A stretch of DNA of 51,325 nucleotides, from positions 1 through 51,325 of the forward strand of contig JAGZJH010000012.1 in NCBI GenBank assembly GCA_018365815.1. The letters are read 5' to 3'. Positions 26,579 through 35,192 of this stretch are shown piece by piece. The DNA is from Erysipelotrichaceae bacterium (GTDB lineage Bacteria > Bacillota_I > Bacilli_A > Erysipelotrichales > Coprobacillaceae). Position 1 is the first letter of the stretch; each line of letters starts with the position of its first letter. Both the position numbers and the translations under genes were made by a program. Under the pieces are notes generated by a model. It did not search any database and was not told the DNA's origin. It worked only from the letters and a program-made list of their open reading frames with translations.

Positions 26579-26678
26579 AGAATTCACCGTCCTTATTTTA
26601 AGTATAACATAAATTTTATAAAAAATAATGACATATTATCGTTTTTTAGTTATCATATGCCTATGGAGGGGATTAAGA

Positions 26679-27560
26679 ATGGAAACAATTGCATTTATCG
26701 GTATTGGTGTTATGGGAAAATCAATGGTTAAAAACTTAGCCAAAAATGGTTACTCATTAAAAATTTATACACGTACAAAACAAAAAGCAGAAGATTTAAT
26801 TAATAATGGACAAATTTTATGGTGTAATAGCGTAAAAGAATGTGTTAAAGATGCAGATATTGTAATGAGTATGGTAGGATATCCAAAAGATGTTGAAGAG
26901 ATTTATTTTGGTAAAGATGGTATTATTCAAAACGCTAAAAAGAATAGTTATTTAATAGATTTCACAACTTCTTCACCAAAACTTGCTCAAGAAATTGAAA
27001 AAGAAGCCTTAAAGTATCAATTAATTGCATTTGATGCACCGGTTTCAGGTGGTGATGTTGGTGCAAAAAACGGGACATTATCAATTATGGTTGGCGGGCA
27101 TAAAGAGCATTTTGAAACTATTTTACCCATCTTAAAAACACTAGGTACAAATATTACTTATACAGGAACAGCTGGTTTTGGACAACATACAAAAATGGCA
27201 AATCAAATTGCTTTAACCGGTGCAATCGCCGGAGTTTGTGAAGCCATGAGTTATGCTAAAAACACCGGATTAGATGTTGAAACAATGTTGAAGTGTGTTT
27301 CAAATGGAGCTGCCGGAAGTTGGCAAATGACAAACATGGCTCCACGTATCATCAAAGAAGACTTTGAGCCTGGTTTTTTTATTAAACATTATATTAAAGA
27401 TATGAAAATTGCTCTAGAAGAAGCAAATAAAACAGATTTATATTTAGAAATGTCAGAATTAGTTTTAAAAATGTATGAAACCCTTGCTAAAGAAGGTATG
27501 GATCAGTTAGGAACACAAGCCTTAATCAAATATTATCAACATAGTGACAACAATCGCTAA
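26679..27560 (+). CDS. NAD(P)-dependent beta-hydroxyacid dehydrogenase (3-hydroxyisobutyrate dehydrogenase family)
   Basis: The N-terminal Rossmann motif is IAFIGIGVMGKSMVKNLAKN. The substrate-binding signature is FDAPVSGGDVGAKNGTLSIM, and the catalytic lysine lies in GFGQHTKMANQIALTGAIA. The GAAGSWQMTNMAPRI segment is typical of the YkwC/GarR/MmsB group. It oxidises or reduces a short beta-hydroxyacid; the exact substrate is not clear. ATG 26679 follows GGAGGGG. Length 293 aa is normal. No pathway partner lies next to it. Confidence 0.88.
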   Translation: METIAFIGIGVMGKSMVKNLAKNGYSLKIYTRTKQKAEDLINNGQILWCNSVKECVKDADIVMSMVGYPKDVEEIYFGKDGIIQNAKKNSYLIDFTTSSPKLAQEIEKEALKYQLIAFDAPVSGGDVGAKNGTLSIMVGGHKEHFETILPILKTLGTNITYTGTAGFGQHTKMANQIALTGAIAGVCEAMSYAKNTGLDVETMLKCVSNGAAGSWQMTNMAPRIIKEDFEPGFFIKHYIKDMKIALEEANKTDLYLEMSELVLKMYETLAKEGMDQLGTQALIKYYQHSDNNR

Positions 27561-27774
27561 TTTAACTTCATTAAATAAAACTTATCACTTTTATAAATAG
27601 AAAGAATAAATCTCAACCATTCTTTAATAAAAAAACTTATTTTTTAAACATACTACAGTAAAAATAAATGTATTAATTATACCAATAAAAATACATTTTA
27701 CTCATCAGTGACGATTTACTTATTAAAACAAACAAATATTTTTTAATAAAATATATTATACAAGGAGATATAAC

Positions 27775-28269
27775 GTGAAAAAAATCGCAAAATTTCATAA
27801 AGTCAGTTTTGAACAATTTAAAAAAGATTGGGATTTAACTAATGATCCCACAATTATTTATGAACAAATTAGTTTACCTAAAAGAGCGACAAAAGGATCA
27901 GCCGGATATGATTTTTTCTGTCCTATTGACATTACTTTAAAACCTAATGAAACTATTAAAATTCCTACCGGTATTCGTGTAGAAATGAATGATGAATGGG
28001 TATTAAAATTATATCCTCGTAGTGGGTTAGGTTTTAAATACCGTTTACAGTTAAACAATACTGTTGGAATTATTGACAGTGATTATTTTTATTCTGATAA
28101 TCAAGGACATATTTTCGCAAAGATTACAAACGATTCAAATGAAAATAAAACTGTTGAATTAAAACAAGGTGAAGGATTTATGCAAGGTATATTTATTGAA
28201 TATGGTATTACAATTGATGATGACGCCACTGCTTTGCGTAATGGTGGATTTGGAAGTACTACTAAGTAA
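27775..28269 (+). CDS. dut: dUTP diphosphatase
   Basis: The dUTPase motifs are in order: motif 1 GSAGYDFFCP, motif 2 YPRSGLGFKYR, motif 3 TVGIIDSDYF and the C-terminal phosphate-binding motif 5 NGGFGSTTK. The enzyme keeps uracil out of DNA and supplies dUMP. Its start is GTG at 27775 with AAGGAG 8 bases upstream. At 164 aa it is longer than the minimal enzyme, with an N-terminal extension of about 25 residues, a form also common in phages. No phage genes surround it. Confidence 0.92.
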   Translation: MKKIAKFHKVSFEQFKKDWDLTNDPTIIYEQISLPKRATKGSAGYDFFCPIDITLKPNETIKIPTGIRVEMNDEWVLKLYPRSGLGFKYRLQLNNTVGIIDSDYFYSDNQGHIFAKITNDSNENKTVELKQGEGFMQGIFIEYGITIDDDATALRNGGFGSTTK

Positions 28270-28287
28270 TTTAATAAAACGATTAAG

Positions 28288-28325
28288 ATGATTTTAAGTA
28301 ACCATTACTTAAAATCATTTTTTAT
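28288..28325 (+). terminator. intrinsic terminator of dut
   Basis: A perfect 14-bp stem (ATGATTTTAAGTAA with TTACTTAAAATCAT) around CCA, followed by T6. Confidence 0.92.
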
Positions 28326-28404
28326 AAAAAATGATAATCATTCCTCGATTTTCCAACTTATATATGACATGAATTATCAGCAAAATACTTTTATAATACA
28401 ACAA

Positions 28405-28451
28405 AAGACTACTTATCCAGTCAGTTTTAATATGACTTTATAAGTAGTCTT
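28405..28451 (-). terminator. hairpin at the end of the acetyltransferase pseudogene
   Basis: AAGACTACTTAT pairs with ATAAGTAGTCTT, and an inner AGTCA/TGACT stem extends it past a 2-base internal loop. On the minus strand it runs into TTTTGTTG, so it should terminate minus-strand transcripts. Confidence 0.7.
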
Positions 28452-28511
28452 GTAAATGCGATTATTCTAATTCGTTTTTTTAAAACTTCTTTTACTTTTT
28501 CTAAGTCAAAA

Positions 28512-28958
28512 TCACATAAAGCAGGTAAAAATTGCACCATCACCTATTTTAACTCCCGGCATAATCACACTATTTCTGCCAATCCATACATCATTACCGA
28601 TGACAATATCACCTTTAAAAGGTAATTCACTCATATGAGGTTTTGTGCATTCTTGCCATGCTTTACCCAAAACATTAAATGGATAAATATTCACACTACC
28701 TATGCGATGATTTGCCAGACCCATGATAATTTTAACTCCACTTGCAATTTGACAAAATTTTCCAATCACTAATCAATCACCAAATTCCAGATAATTAAAT
28801 AAAACATTATTTTGTCCAAATAATTCCGGGTGATTTTGATCATCATAATATGTATAATCACCTACAATAATATTAGGTACTTGAATTACATTTTTTATAA
28901 AACATGAAGTGTGGTACTCATTTGGAAATACTTCATTTGGATTTGGTATATTTTTCAT
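28512..28958 (-). pseudogene. Vat/CatB-type hexapeptide acetyltransferase, broken
   Basis: The reading frame starts MKNIPNPNEVF with a ribosome site and shows a left-handed beta-helix acetyltransferase of the xenobiotic (Vat/CatB) group: VGDYTYYDD, IGKFCQIASGVKIIM, ANHRIGS, YPFNV and IGNDVWIGRNSVIMPGVKIG. An in-frame TGA (28773-28775) interrupts GDxLVIGKF where relatives have Lys. After IGDGAIF the C-terminus is lost; another frame continues as a different protein end (FLPALCDFDLEKVKEVLKK, stop at 28427). So it has a nonsense change and a 3' deletion junction. Confidence 0.8.
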
Positions 28959-29064
28959 TTTTTACCCTCTTTTTTTCTTATCGTACTTCCTTTCTCCTTG
29001 TAAAATTACTGCAATGGCTTTTAATTTTCGTATACCTTCTATTTTATCATTCCTTAATTAATTC

Positions 29065-30378
29065 CTAATCAACATCGATTTTTTTCATACGCACTTTAAC
29101 GATACGTTTATCTTCAACTTTCAATATTTCAAATCTTAACTTATCAACATCAACAATCAAGTTTTTAATATTAGTAGGAATGTAACCAAGTTTTTCAATT
29201 AAAAGACCTGATAAAGTATCGCTGTGTTCTGATTTTAAATCTAAATCTAATTCCTCATTAATTTCTACTAAACTTAAAGTACCATCAATGATATAACTAT
29301 CACCATCAATTTGAATATCGACTTCATCACTGCTATATTCATCATTTAAATCACCAACGATTTCTTCAACTAAATCTTCAATCGTTACAATTCCTGAAAA
29401 AGCCCCATATTCATCAATAAGAATGGCCATATGTTGTTTATTTTTTTGTAACTGAGTAAATAAATCTTTCGTATTTTTACTATCCGGTACAAAATAAGGG
29501 GGTTTCATAATCGATTTCACATCTACATTTTCAAACCCTACACGTCTAGCTTCAATATTAAAATCTTTTAAATGTAATAGCCCTACAATATTGTCAATAT
29601 TTCCATCATATAAAGGAATACGACTAAAATGAGTATCTAATAACTCATCAACATAAGTACTGATAGGTTGATTAATATCTACTAAATAAACATCCACGCT
29701 AGGCACCATAATATCACGAACAGTTTTATCATCAAAAGTAAAGATAGCATTAATCATTTCCGTTGCTTCCGGCTCAAATATTCCTGTTGCTTGACCGGTT
29801 CTAAGTAATGAAATAATTTCCTCTTCACTTGTAATTTCTTCATCAACATTAGTATCTATTTTAAATAAACGTAATACTGTGTTAGTTGACACAGATAACA
29901 ATTTAATAAATGGTGATAACACCTTTGAAATAAAATATATTGGTTTAACACACATTAAACTAAATGCTTCTGAATGTCTTAATGCTATTCTTTTAGGAAC
30001 AAGTTCACCAAAAACTAAAGTAAAATATGACAGGATAATTGTCACTACAACTACTGAAACGCTTTGTGCATAAGTTTTAAATCCAAAATTCATTATATAA
30101 GTTGATAACACTTGCGAAATACCTGTTGCGGCAGATGCACTTGAGAAAAATCCCGCAAATGTAATGGCTACTTGAATTGTAGATAAAAAACGAGTAGAAT
30201 CGTTAAATAATTTCGTTAATAACTTTGCACTTCTATTTCCTTCTTTGGCCAATGTCATGATTTTATTTTTATTTACTGACACGACTGCCATTTCAGCGCC
30301 TGCAAAAAAAGCATTCACTAACGTTAAAAAAACTAAAAATAATAATTGTAAAAAAATACTCCCCGATTGGGATTCCAT
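29065..30378 (-). CDS. hemolysin/CNNM family protein (DUF21-CBS-CorC)
   Basis: Domains in order: DUF21 membrane domain (about 1-190, four helices, with NAFFAGAEMAVVSVN), a CBS pair (about 205-330, FTFDDKTVRDIMVPSVDVYL and IDEYGAFSGIVTIEDLVEEI) and the C-terminal CorC/HlyC domain (about 345-430). The CNNM/CorC family exports or regulates magnesium; older names call it hemolysin. Length 437 aa is normal. AAGGAG precedes the start. It is a single-gene unit. Confidence 0.93.
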   Translation of the reverse strand: MESQSGSIFLQLLFLVFLTLVNAFFAGAEMAVVSVNKNKIMTLAKEGNRSAKLLTKLFNDSTRFLSTIQVAITFAGFFSSASAATGISQVLSTYIMNFGFKTYAQSVSVVVVTIILSYFTLVFGELVPKRIALRHSEAFSLMCVKPIYFISKVLSPFIKLLSVSTNTVLRLFKIDTNVDEEITSEEEIISLLRTGQATGIFEPEATEMINAIFTFDDKTVRDIMVPSVDVYLVDINQPISTYVDELLDTHFSRIPLYDGNIDNIVGLLHLKDFNIEARRVGFENVDVKSIMKPPYFVPDSKNTKDLFTQLQKNKQHMAILIDEYGAFSGIVTIEDLVEEIVGDLNDEYSSDEVDIQIDGDSYIIDGTLSLVEINEELDLDLKSEHSDTLSGLLIEKLGYIPTNIKNLIVDVDKLRFEILKVEDKRIVKVRMKKIDVD

Positions 30379-30445
30379 TTAAATCACTCTCCTTGTACCA
30401 ATTATAACAAAACATTAACTTAATGCAAATATTCTTCTAAAAAAA

Positions 30446-30480
30446 TTAAATGCTTATCGATTAAAACGATAAGCATTTAA
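30446..30480 (-). terminator. intrinsic terminator of the flavin reductase gene
   Basis: A 14-bp stem (TTAAATGCTTATCG with CGATAAGCATTTAA) around ATTAAAA; on the minus strand T-rich sequence follows. Confidence 0.88.
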
Positions 30481-30482
30481 TT

Positions 30483-30986
30483 TTATTCTTTAACTAACAC
30501 TTCGACAATCTCACCAATATACATTTCATGAAAATCACGATCAGGATAATTTTTGTTCACAGTTTCTTCATGTTCAAAACCTTCGCTTACAATAGGGGCA
30601 TGATATAATTTTTTACATACTAATACCATTTTCGCTTCTTCAAAATAAACACTTTGATCTTTATTAATCACATGAAAATCAACATTTTTAATTTTGTCTT
30701 CATCTTTACCAGAAACACGTCCTAAATAAGTTAATGCTTTTTTATAACTTTCATCAAAAAAAGATAATGTAAATATCTCACTTGAATCGACAAAGTGTTT
30801 CGTATATCGTTGTGGACGAATGTAAACTGTCGCTACATTTTTATTCCAAATGACACCTAGTCCACCCCAAGAGGCAGTCATTGTATTACATTTGTTGCCA
30901 TCAGTGGCACTAATTAATAACCATTCTTTACCGATTAAATTAAATGGATTTACTTTTAATTCATTAATATTAATTTGTTTAAACAT
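30483..30986 (-). CDS. flavin reductase-like FMN-binding protein (167 aa)
   Basis: A split-barrel flavin protein. Landmarks are NTMTASWGGLGVIWNKNVAT (flavin contact strands), YIRPQRYTKHFVDSSEIFTL and ALTYLGRVSGKDEDKIK. Such proteins bind FMN and act as NAD(P)H flavin reductases or of unknown redox function; the substrate is not clear. ATG 30986 is preceded by AAAGGAG at 8 bases, which rules out the GTG three codons upstream. Confidence 0.88.
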   Translation of the reverse strand: MFKQININELKVNPFNLIGKEWLLISATDGNKCNTMTASWGGLGVIWNKNVATVYIRPQRYTKHFVDSSEIFTLSFFDESYKKALTYLGRVSGKDEDKIKNVDFHVINKDQSVYFEEAKMVLVCKKLYHAPIVSEGFEHEETVNKNYPDRDFHEMYIGEIVEVLVKE

Positions 30987-31055
30987 TGTTCTCACTCCTT
31001 TTATTTATCATACACCCTATACTATATTAAAACAATAGATTAAAGATGTTAATAT

Positions 31056-31084
31056 TTGAAAACAAAATACAAACATGATATGAT
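31056..31084 (+). promoter_or_regulatory. sigma-A promoter of the second AI-2E gene
   Basis: TTGAAA (31056-31061) and TATGAT (31079-31084) with a 17-base spacer, 32 bases before ATG 31117. Confidence 0.75.
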
Positions 31085-31116
31085 ATTTTTATTATTTAAA
31101 GACTAGGGGGAAATTC

Positions 31117-32313
31117 ATGGATTTTAAATCAATCAACAAAAAAATAAAACCTTGGCTTTTTTTAGCGGCTTTCACCGTTATTTTAACTGCCGTAGTATTT
31201 AACTTATCATCTATTTTAAATACATTTTTTAGTTTTCTTTTAATTTTCAAACCACTTTATTATGGAATTGCAATTGCTTATGTACTAAATTTACCAATGA
31301 AAAAAATAGAAAGTTTTTTTAAAAAAATAGCCAAAAAAGGAAGTATATTAGATAAACTTAGTCGTGGTTTATCAGTATTTTTAACTGTTATTTTAGCCTT
31401 AGTGATCATTATTTTAATGATTAGTGTCATTATTCCAAAGTTAATCGATAGTTTCACAATGCTTTTTAATAACTTAACCAATTATGTCTCACAACTGACT
31501 TATATGGCAAATGAAATTTTAGAAGCTCTTAATATCGACTATGATGCTTCTACTTCTGCTATCGTTCAATATTTCTATACATTAGACTGGAAAACAATGG
31601 TATCAAGTATCGGTGGGTGGTTAGGTTCAGCAGCCCCAAGTTTTATTAGTAAATCAATGGGAATTATCGGTTCTTTTGGAACATGGTTCACTGCATTTAT
31701 GGTGAGTTTATATTTACTCAGTTCAAAAGAGAATTATATTATCCAATTAAGAAAAGTCATTGCCGCTACTTTTAATTACGATCATACCCACTTTATATTT
31801 GGAGTGGGTAAAAAAGCAAATGATATTTTTTCAGGTTTTATTGGTGGGCAATTAGTTGAAGCCGTCATTTTAGGAATTTTATGTTATATTGGAATGTTGC
31901 TTTTTAAATTTCCATTCCCTGAATTAATTTCAGCAATAGTCGCTATTACAAGTATTGTTCCAATGTTTGGAGCCATGTTTGGAATGGCTTTTGGATGTCT
32001 ACTTATTCTAGCAATCAATCCAATTCAAGTTATTTTGTTTATCATCTATTTCCAAGTTCTTCAACAATTTGAAGGAAATGTTATTTATCCTCGTGTTGTT
32101 GGAGGGTCAGTGGGGATCTCCGGAATATATGTTTTACTTTCATTAGTCATCTTTGGAGGGTTGTTTGGATTAATTGGAATGATTATGGCTGTTCCAGTCA
32201 CTGCTCTTATTTATGCATTAGTCAGTGAATTTGTAAACTATCGTTTACTTGCTAAAAATTTATATGTTGATGAAAATGATTTTCATAAACTTCCTGAATT
32301 AGATGATCAATAA
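31117..32313 (+). CDS. AI-2E family transporter (398 aa)
   Basis: The membrane plan is the same as for the family member at 12902 but the two are only distantly alike. Conserved parts are FSGFIGGQLVEAVILGILC, SIVPMFGAMFGMAFG, QFEGNVIYPRVVGGSVGISG and GLIGMIMAVPVTALIYAL. The last region resembles YtvI/YueF proteins. Transport of a signal or ion is expected, but the substrate is unknown. GGGGGA precedes the start and a good promoter lies upstream, so it is monocistronic. Confidence 0.88.
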   Translation: MDFKSINKKIKPWLFLAAFTVILTAVVFNLSSILNTFFSFLLIFKPLYYGIAIAYVLNLPMKKIESFFKKIAKKGSILDKLSRGLSVFLTVILALVIIILMISVIIPKLIDSFTMLFNNLTNYVSQLTYMANEILEALNIDYDASTSAIVQYFYTLDWKTMVSSIGGWLGSAAPSFISKSMGIIGSFGTWFTAFMVSLYLLSSKENYIIQLRKVIAATFNYDHTHFIFGVGKKANDIFSGFIGGQLVEAVILGILCYIGMLLFKFPFPELISAIVAITSIVPMFGAMFGMAFGCLLILAINPIQVILFIIYFQVLQQFEGNVIYPRVVGGSVGISGIYVLLSLVIFGGLFGLIGMIMAVPVTALIYALVSEFVNYRLLAKNLYVDENDFHKLPELDDQ

Positions 32314-32346
32314 TAATTTAAATTTCTTACTCTAGTCTAATATTAA

Positions 32347-32404
32347 AAAGAGATTTTTATTCTACTCATAAATACAGTAGCTTAAAAACCTCTTATTTTT
32401 TTAT
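32347..32404 (+). terminator. imperfect hairpin terminator after the second AI-2E gene
   Basis: AAGAGATTTTTA pairs imperfectly with TTAAAAACCTCTT around a long loop, followed by TTATTTTTTTATT. It separates this gene from a convergent ABC permease. Confidence 0.6.
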
Positions 32405-32412
32405 TAAATTAT

Positions 32413-33189
32413 TCAAGAACCGGTAGAACTATATCTTTTTAGCCCAATTTTCCATAGGATTAAGCACGGAATAATAAACAACATCCCTATTAACGGTGCT
32501 AACATATAGATGATATTATGACTGCGAGAAGTTAAATACAAAAACGGATAATATTGAAATAAAGCTAAAGGAATAACAAAAGTAAAAAGCTTTAACACAC
32601 TTTTACCATAAATTGAAAAAGGATATTTACCAAGCTCCCTGCCACCATCTGTAAAAATGTTCATAAACTCTAATTCCTCAAGAGTATAAAAACAAATCGC
32701 AGCATATATAATAAACAACCCACTAAATATTACCGTTCCAGATATAATCATTAGACAAAGTAATAAAATTTGTTCAAAGTGCCAATTGATCCCTATTTTA
32801 TTAAAACTATATACAAAAATAATCACTGCTTGAATTAAACGACCTACGCGTGAAAATTCTATTTTGGTCGCTAAAATTTGAAAAACTTCATTTCTGGGTA
32901 TGAGTAAAATTCTATCAAATTCCCCATTGGTAATCATGGTTGGGAAAGTATCAAATCCACGTGCAAAACATTCGGCTAATGAAAATACCAATAATACAAT
33001 CGCAAAACATAACAATACTTCTTCATAACTAAATCCGCTAACACTATAAAAACGATTCATCATAAAATAAATCTCTAAAAACACTGAAAAAGAAGTTAAA
33101 AATTGCCCGATGATCGTTAAAATAAAAGAGGTTTTATACTGCATTTGTAAACATAAATTCATTTTAAAATATTTAAGATAAAGTTTCAT
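32413..33189 (-). CDS. ABC-2 type transporter permease (COG3694-like, 258 aa)
   Basis: Six membrane helices and the family stretch CFARGFDTFPTMITNGEFDRILLIPRNEVFQIL, read in pieces as FDTFPTMITNGEFDRIL and IPRNEVFQIL, show an ABC-2 permease of the type that pairs with a second permease and an ATPase. Near the C-terminus YPFSIYGKSVLKLFTFVIPL is typical. The gene itself is intact, but its partner permease is truncated and no ATPase is present, so it is probably no longer functional. GGAGGGTAAC-type sequence precedes the ATG at one base after the partner's stop. Confidence 0.85.
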   Translation of the reverse strand: MKLYLKYFKMNLCLQMQYKTSFILTIIGQFLTSFSVFLEIYFMMNRFYSVSGFSYEEVLLCFAIVLLVFSLAECFARGFDTFPTMITNGEFDRILLIPRNEVFQILATKIEFSRVGRLIQAVIIFVYSFNKIGINWHFEQILLLCLMIISGTVIFSGLFIIYAAICFYTLEELEFMNIFTDGGRELGKYPFSIYGKSVLKLFTFVIPLALFQYYPFLYLTSRSHNIIYMLAPLIGMLFIIPCLILWKIGLKRYSSTGS

Positions 33190-33190
33190 G

Positions 33191-33760
33191 TTACCCTCCT
33201 TGAATGACTGCTTTTTGTAATGCTTTATTTAACCAATAACAACCAAAAGCAATTAACGCTACTGCCCAAAAACATTGCAACAAAACACCCTGCAACATTT
33301 TTATACTTTGAATATGTCCACCTAATATTAAAAAAGGAAGATTTTGCATTGAAGCAAATGGTGTCAATTCAACGATTTGTCTTAGTTTTTCCGGTAAAAA
33401 AGGCAATGGAATAATTGCACCTGATAAAAAATCACATAAAGAAATTAAGACAATTCGTATTCCCATTGGATTTAAAGTATAAAATGCTGAAATATAAATT
33501 AACATAATAATACCAACGACCACTAATAACGCTAAAAACATAGATAAGATAAAAATTAAAAAAGTACCTAGGTTTATTTGTGGAGTGAATTTATAAGGAT
33601 AAGGAAGCAAGAATGAAAAGATCATCACCGAAAAAAATCTCAATAACGCTTTAGCTAATCGACTGGCGATATTTTTTATAAACCACATTGTATATAAATT
33701 AATTGGTCTAATTAATGAATAAGCTACATTTCCGCTTCTAATTTCTTCAAAAATATCATT
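33191..33760 (-). pseudogene. ABC-2 permease (COG4587-like), 5' end deleted
   Basis: The frame is open from 33760 and reads DIFEEIRSGNVAYSLIRPIN, then MWFIKNIASRLAKALLRF and GIRIVLISLCDFLSGAIIPL, as in the partner permeases of this ABC family. A stop lies immediately upstream at 33763-33761, and about a quarter of the usual N-terminus is gone. An internal ATG at 33688 could start a 165-aa fragment without a good ribosome site. The break coincides with the break of a plus-strand RpiR-like fragment. Confidence 0.8.
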
Positions 33761-33762
33761 TT

Positions 33763-33930
33763 AATCTTACTTTTATTACCATGAATGATAAATTATCTAT
33801 TAAAAAATACTGTGATAATTTTGTTTGGTTACCCTCATCTTCTAATCAACATTTTGACTGTTATTTAGAAAGCCAAATTATATTCTTTGTTTATATTGAC
33901 TTATTAACTTCTGAAATCGCAAAATTATAG
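33763..33930 (+). pseudogene. 3' fragment of an RpiR/SIS-domain regulator
   Basis: The plus strand reads NLTFITMNDKLSIKKYCDNF, then VWLPSSSNQHFDCY and QIIFFVYIDLLTSEIAKL before a stop. This matches the end of a SIS domain in RpiR-family regulators (the IT-N-S-L-x-D-x-V strand and the FLIDLLY helix). The N-terminal HTH and most of the SIS domain are missing, and no start signal exists. The fragment is fused head-to-head to the truncated permease. Confidence 0.6.
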
Positions 33931-33958
33931 ATCCTCTTATTGAAAGAGGATCTCTTTT
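33929..33958. terminator. intrinsic terminator between the RpiR fragment and the dehydrogenase gene
   Basis: AGATCCTCTT and AAGAGGATCT form a 10-bp stem followed by CTTTTAT on the plus strand. It probably ended the former regulator gene and also stops the atuA operon coming from the right. Confidence 0.8.
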
Positions 33959-34892
33959 ATTTATATAAAGCATTAAATAATTTTAATAATTTTTCATCCC
34001 TGTTTTCAGTCGCTACGACATCTTTTCCATCATGATAATCATAAAAACCTTTTTGTGTTTTAACCCCATAATGTCCTTCTCTATAACATTTATCTAATAA
34101 TGCCGGTACTTCTGGACTATTACATAAATCTTTCATTAAATATTCACTGATATGATAAAAAGTATCTAATCCACCAAAATCCGCTACTTCTAGAGGTCCT
34201 AAACACGCGTATCTAAATCCAAGTCCATATTTCATGACATCATCTATTCCTTCTTTTGAAACAACACCTTTTTTAACAAGGTCTAACGCTTCTCTTAACA
34301 CAGCAAATTGAATTCTGTTAGCTACAAACCCTGGAACATCTTGATGCACAATTACTGCTTTTTTATCAATCGCTAAACTTAAATCATAAATGGCTTGTGC
34401 CACTTTGTCACTGGTATGATTTCCTTTGATAATTTCAATTAACAAAATCAAATGTGATGGATTAAACCAATGCATGCCAATAAACCTTTCCGGTTTATAA
34501 ATATCTTTAGCAATTGCATTAATTGATAACCCAGAGGTGTTTGTGGCAAGTATTGTATCCTCTTTAACAATTCTTGATATTTCTTGATAGAAACTTTGTT
34601 TAATATCTAATTTTTCAACAATACTTTCTATCACAATGTCACAATTTTTAAAACATTCCTGATCAGTTGTGTAAGATAAACACTGACAACATTTTTCAAC
34701 CTGTTGTTTTGTAAGTTCATTTTCTTCAACTAATGTATTCATATTTTCATGAATTCTTTTTTCAGCGTTTTTTAAAGCTTTATCACTTAAATCATAAATA
34801 GTCACTTGATAATTATATCTTGCGAAAATTTGTGCCATGGAATACCCCATAGTTCCAGCTCCGGCAATTACAATATTTTGTATTTTCATCAT
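33957..34892 (-). CDS. 3-hydroxyacyl-CoA dehydrogenase (3-hydroxybutyryl-CoA dehydrogenase family)
   Basis: The NAD motif is IVIAGAGTMGYSMAQIFARY (residues 6-25). The catalytic histidine lies in RFIGMHWFNPSHLILLIEII and the C-terminal domain has QDVPGFVANRIQFAVLREAL. It oxidises 3-hydroxyacyl-CoA or a related hydroxyacid. Residues are full length (311 aa). It overlaps the AtuA-C gene by one base (TAATG) with GGAGG upstream, so it belongs to that operon rather than to a butyrate cluster. Confidence 0.9.
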   Translation of the reverse strand: MMKIQNIVIAGAGTMGYSMAQIFARYNYQVTIYDLSDKALKNAEKRIHENMNTLVEENELTKQQVEKCCQCLSYTTDQECFKNCDIVIESIVEKLDIKQSFYQEISRIVKEDTILATNTSGLSINAIAKDIYKPERFIGMHWFNPSHLILLIEIIKGNHTSDKVAQAIYDLSLAIDKKAVIVHQDVPGFVANRIQFAVLREALDLVKKGVVSKEGIDDVMKYGLGFRYACLGPLEVADFGGLDTFYHISEYLMKDLCNSPEVPALLDKCYREGHYGVKTQKGFYDYHDGKDVVATENRDEKLLKLFNALYK

Positions 34893-35191
34893 TATACCTC
34901 CATTTCCAATAAAGCACTTCCTAATGTTTTACCATGCATATCAATGGCTAATGAACGTGTTACCCCACCATCAAGTGCATCTTCCATCACAAAGTTTAAT
35001 GCTCCGATTGTATCAATTTCATATCTGGTAATTTGTCCATGAACAATATCTTTAAAATATTCTTTTAAACGTTCAACTGTCACTTTTTCTTTAATCAATG
35101 GATAATCTTCTTCTTTATAGGCTATCACTGATATAATAGAAATATTACCTTTATCCCCTGTTCTTGAATGTGCAATTTCTTTTAATTTCAT
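34892..35191 (-). CDS. AtuA C-terminal-like domain protein (99 aa)
   Basis: A free-standing version of the C-terminal domain of AtuA-type proteins: LKEIAHSRTGDKGNISIISV, DYPLIKEKVTVERLKEYF, GALNFVMEDALDGGVTRSL and the final GKTLGSALLEMEV. In many bacteria this domain is fused to the DUF1446 part, encoded here by the gene just upstream. The pair should form one complex. In Pseudomonas AtuA belongs to acyclic terpene use; the reaction here is unknown. Confidence 0.85.
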   Translation of the reverse strand: MKLKEIAHSRTGDKGNISIISVIAYKEEDYPLIKEKVTVERLKEYFKDIVHGQITRYEIDTIGALNFVMEDALDGGVTRSLAIDMHGKTLGSALLEMEV

Positions 35192-35192
35192 T

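Noticed and set aside
28773..28775. In-frame TGA as a sign of a Mycoplasma-like code with UGA as Trp
   Set aside because: Other genes here end at TGA, tryptophans are coded TGG, and relatives have Lys at this site, so it is a true stop in a pseudogene.
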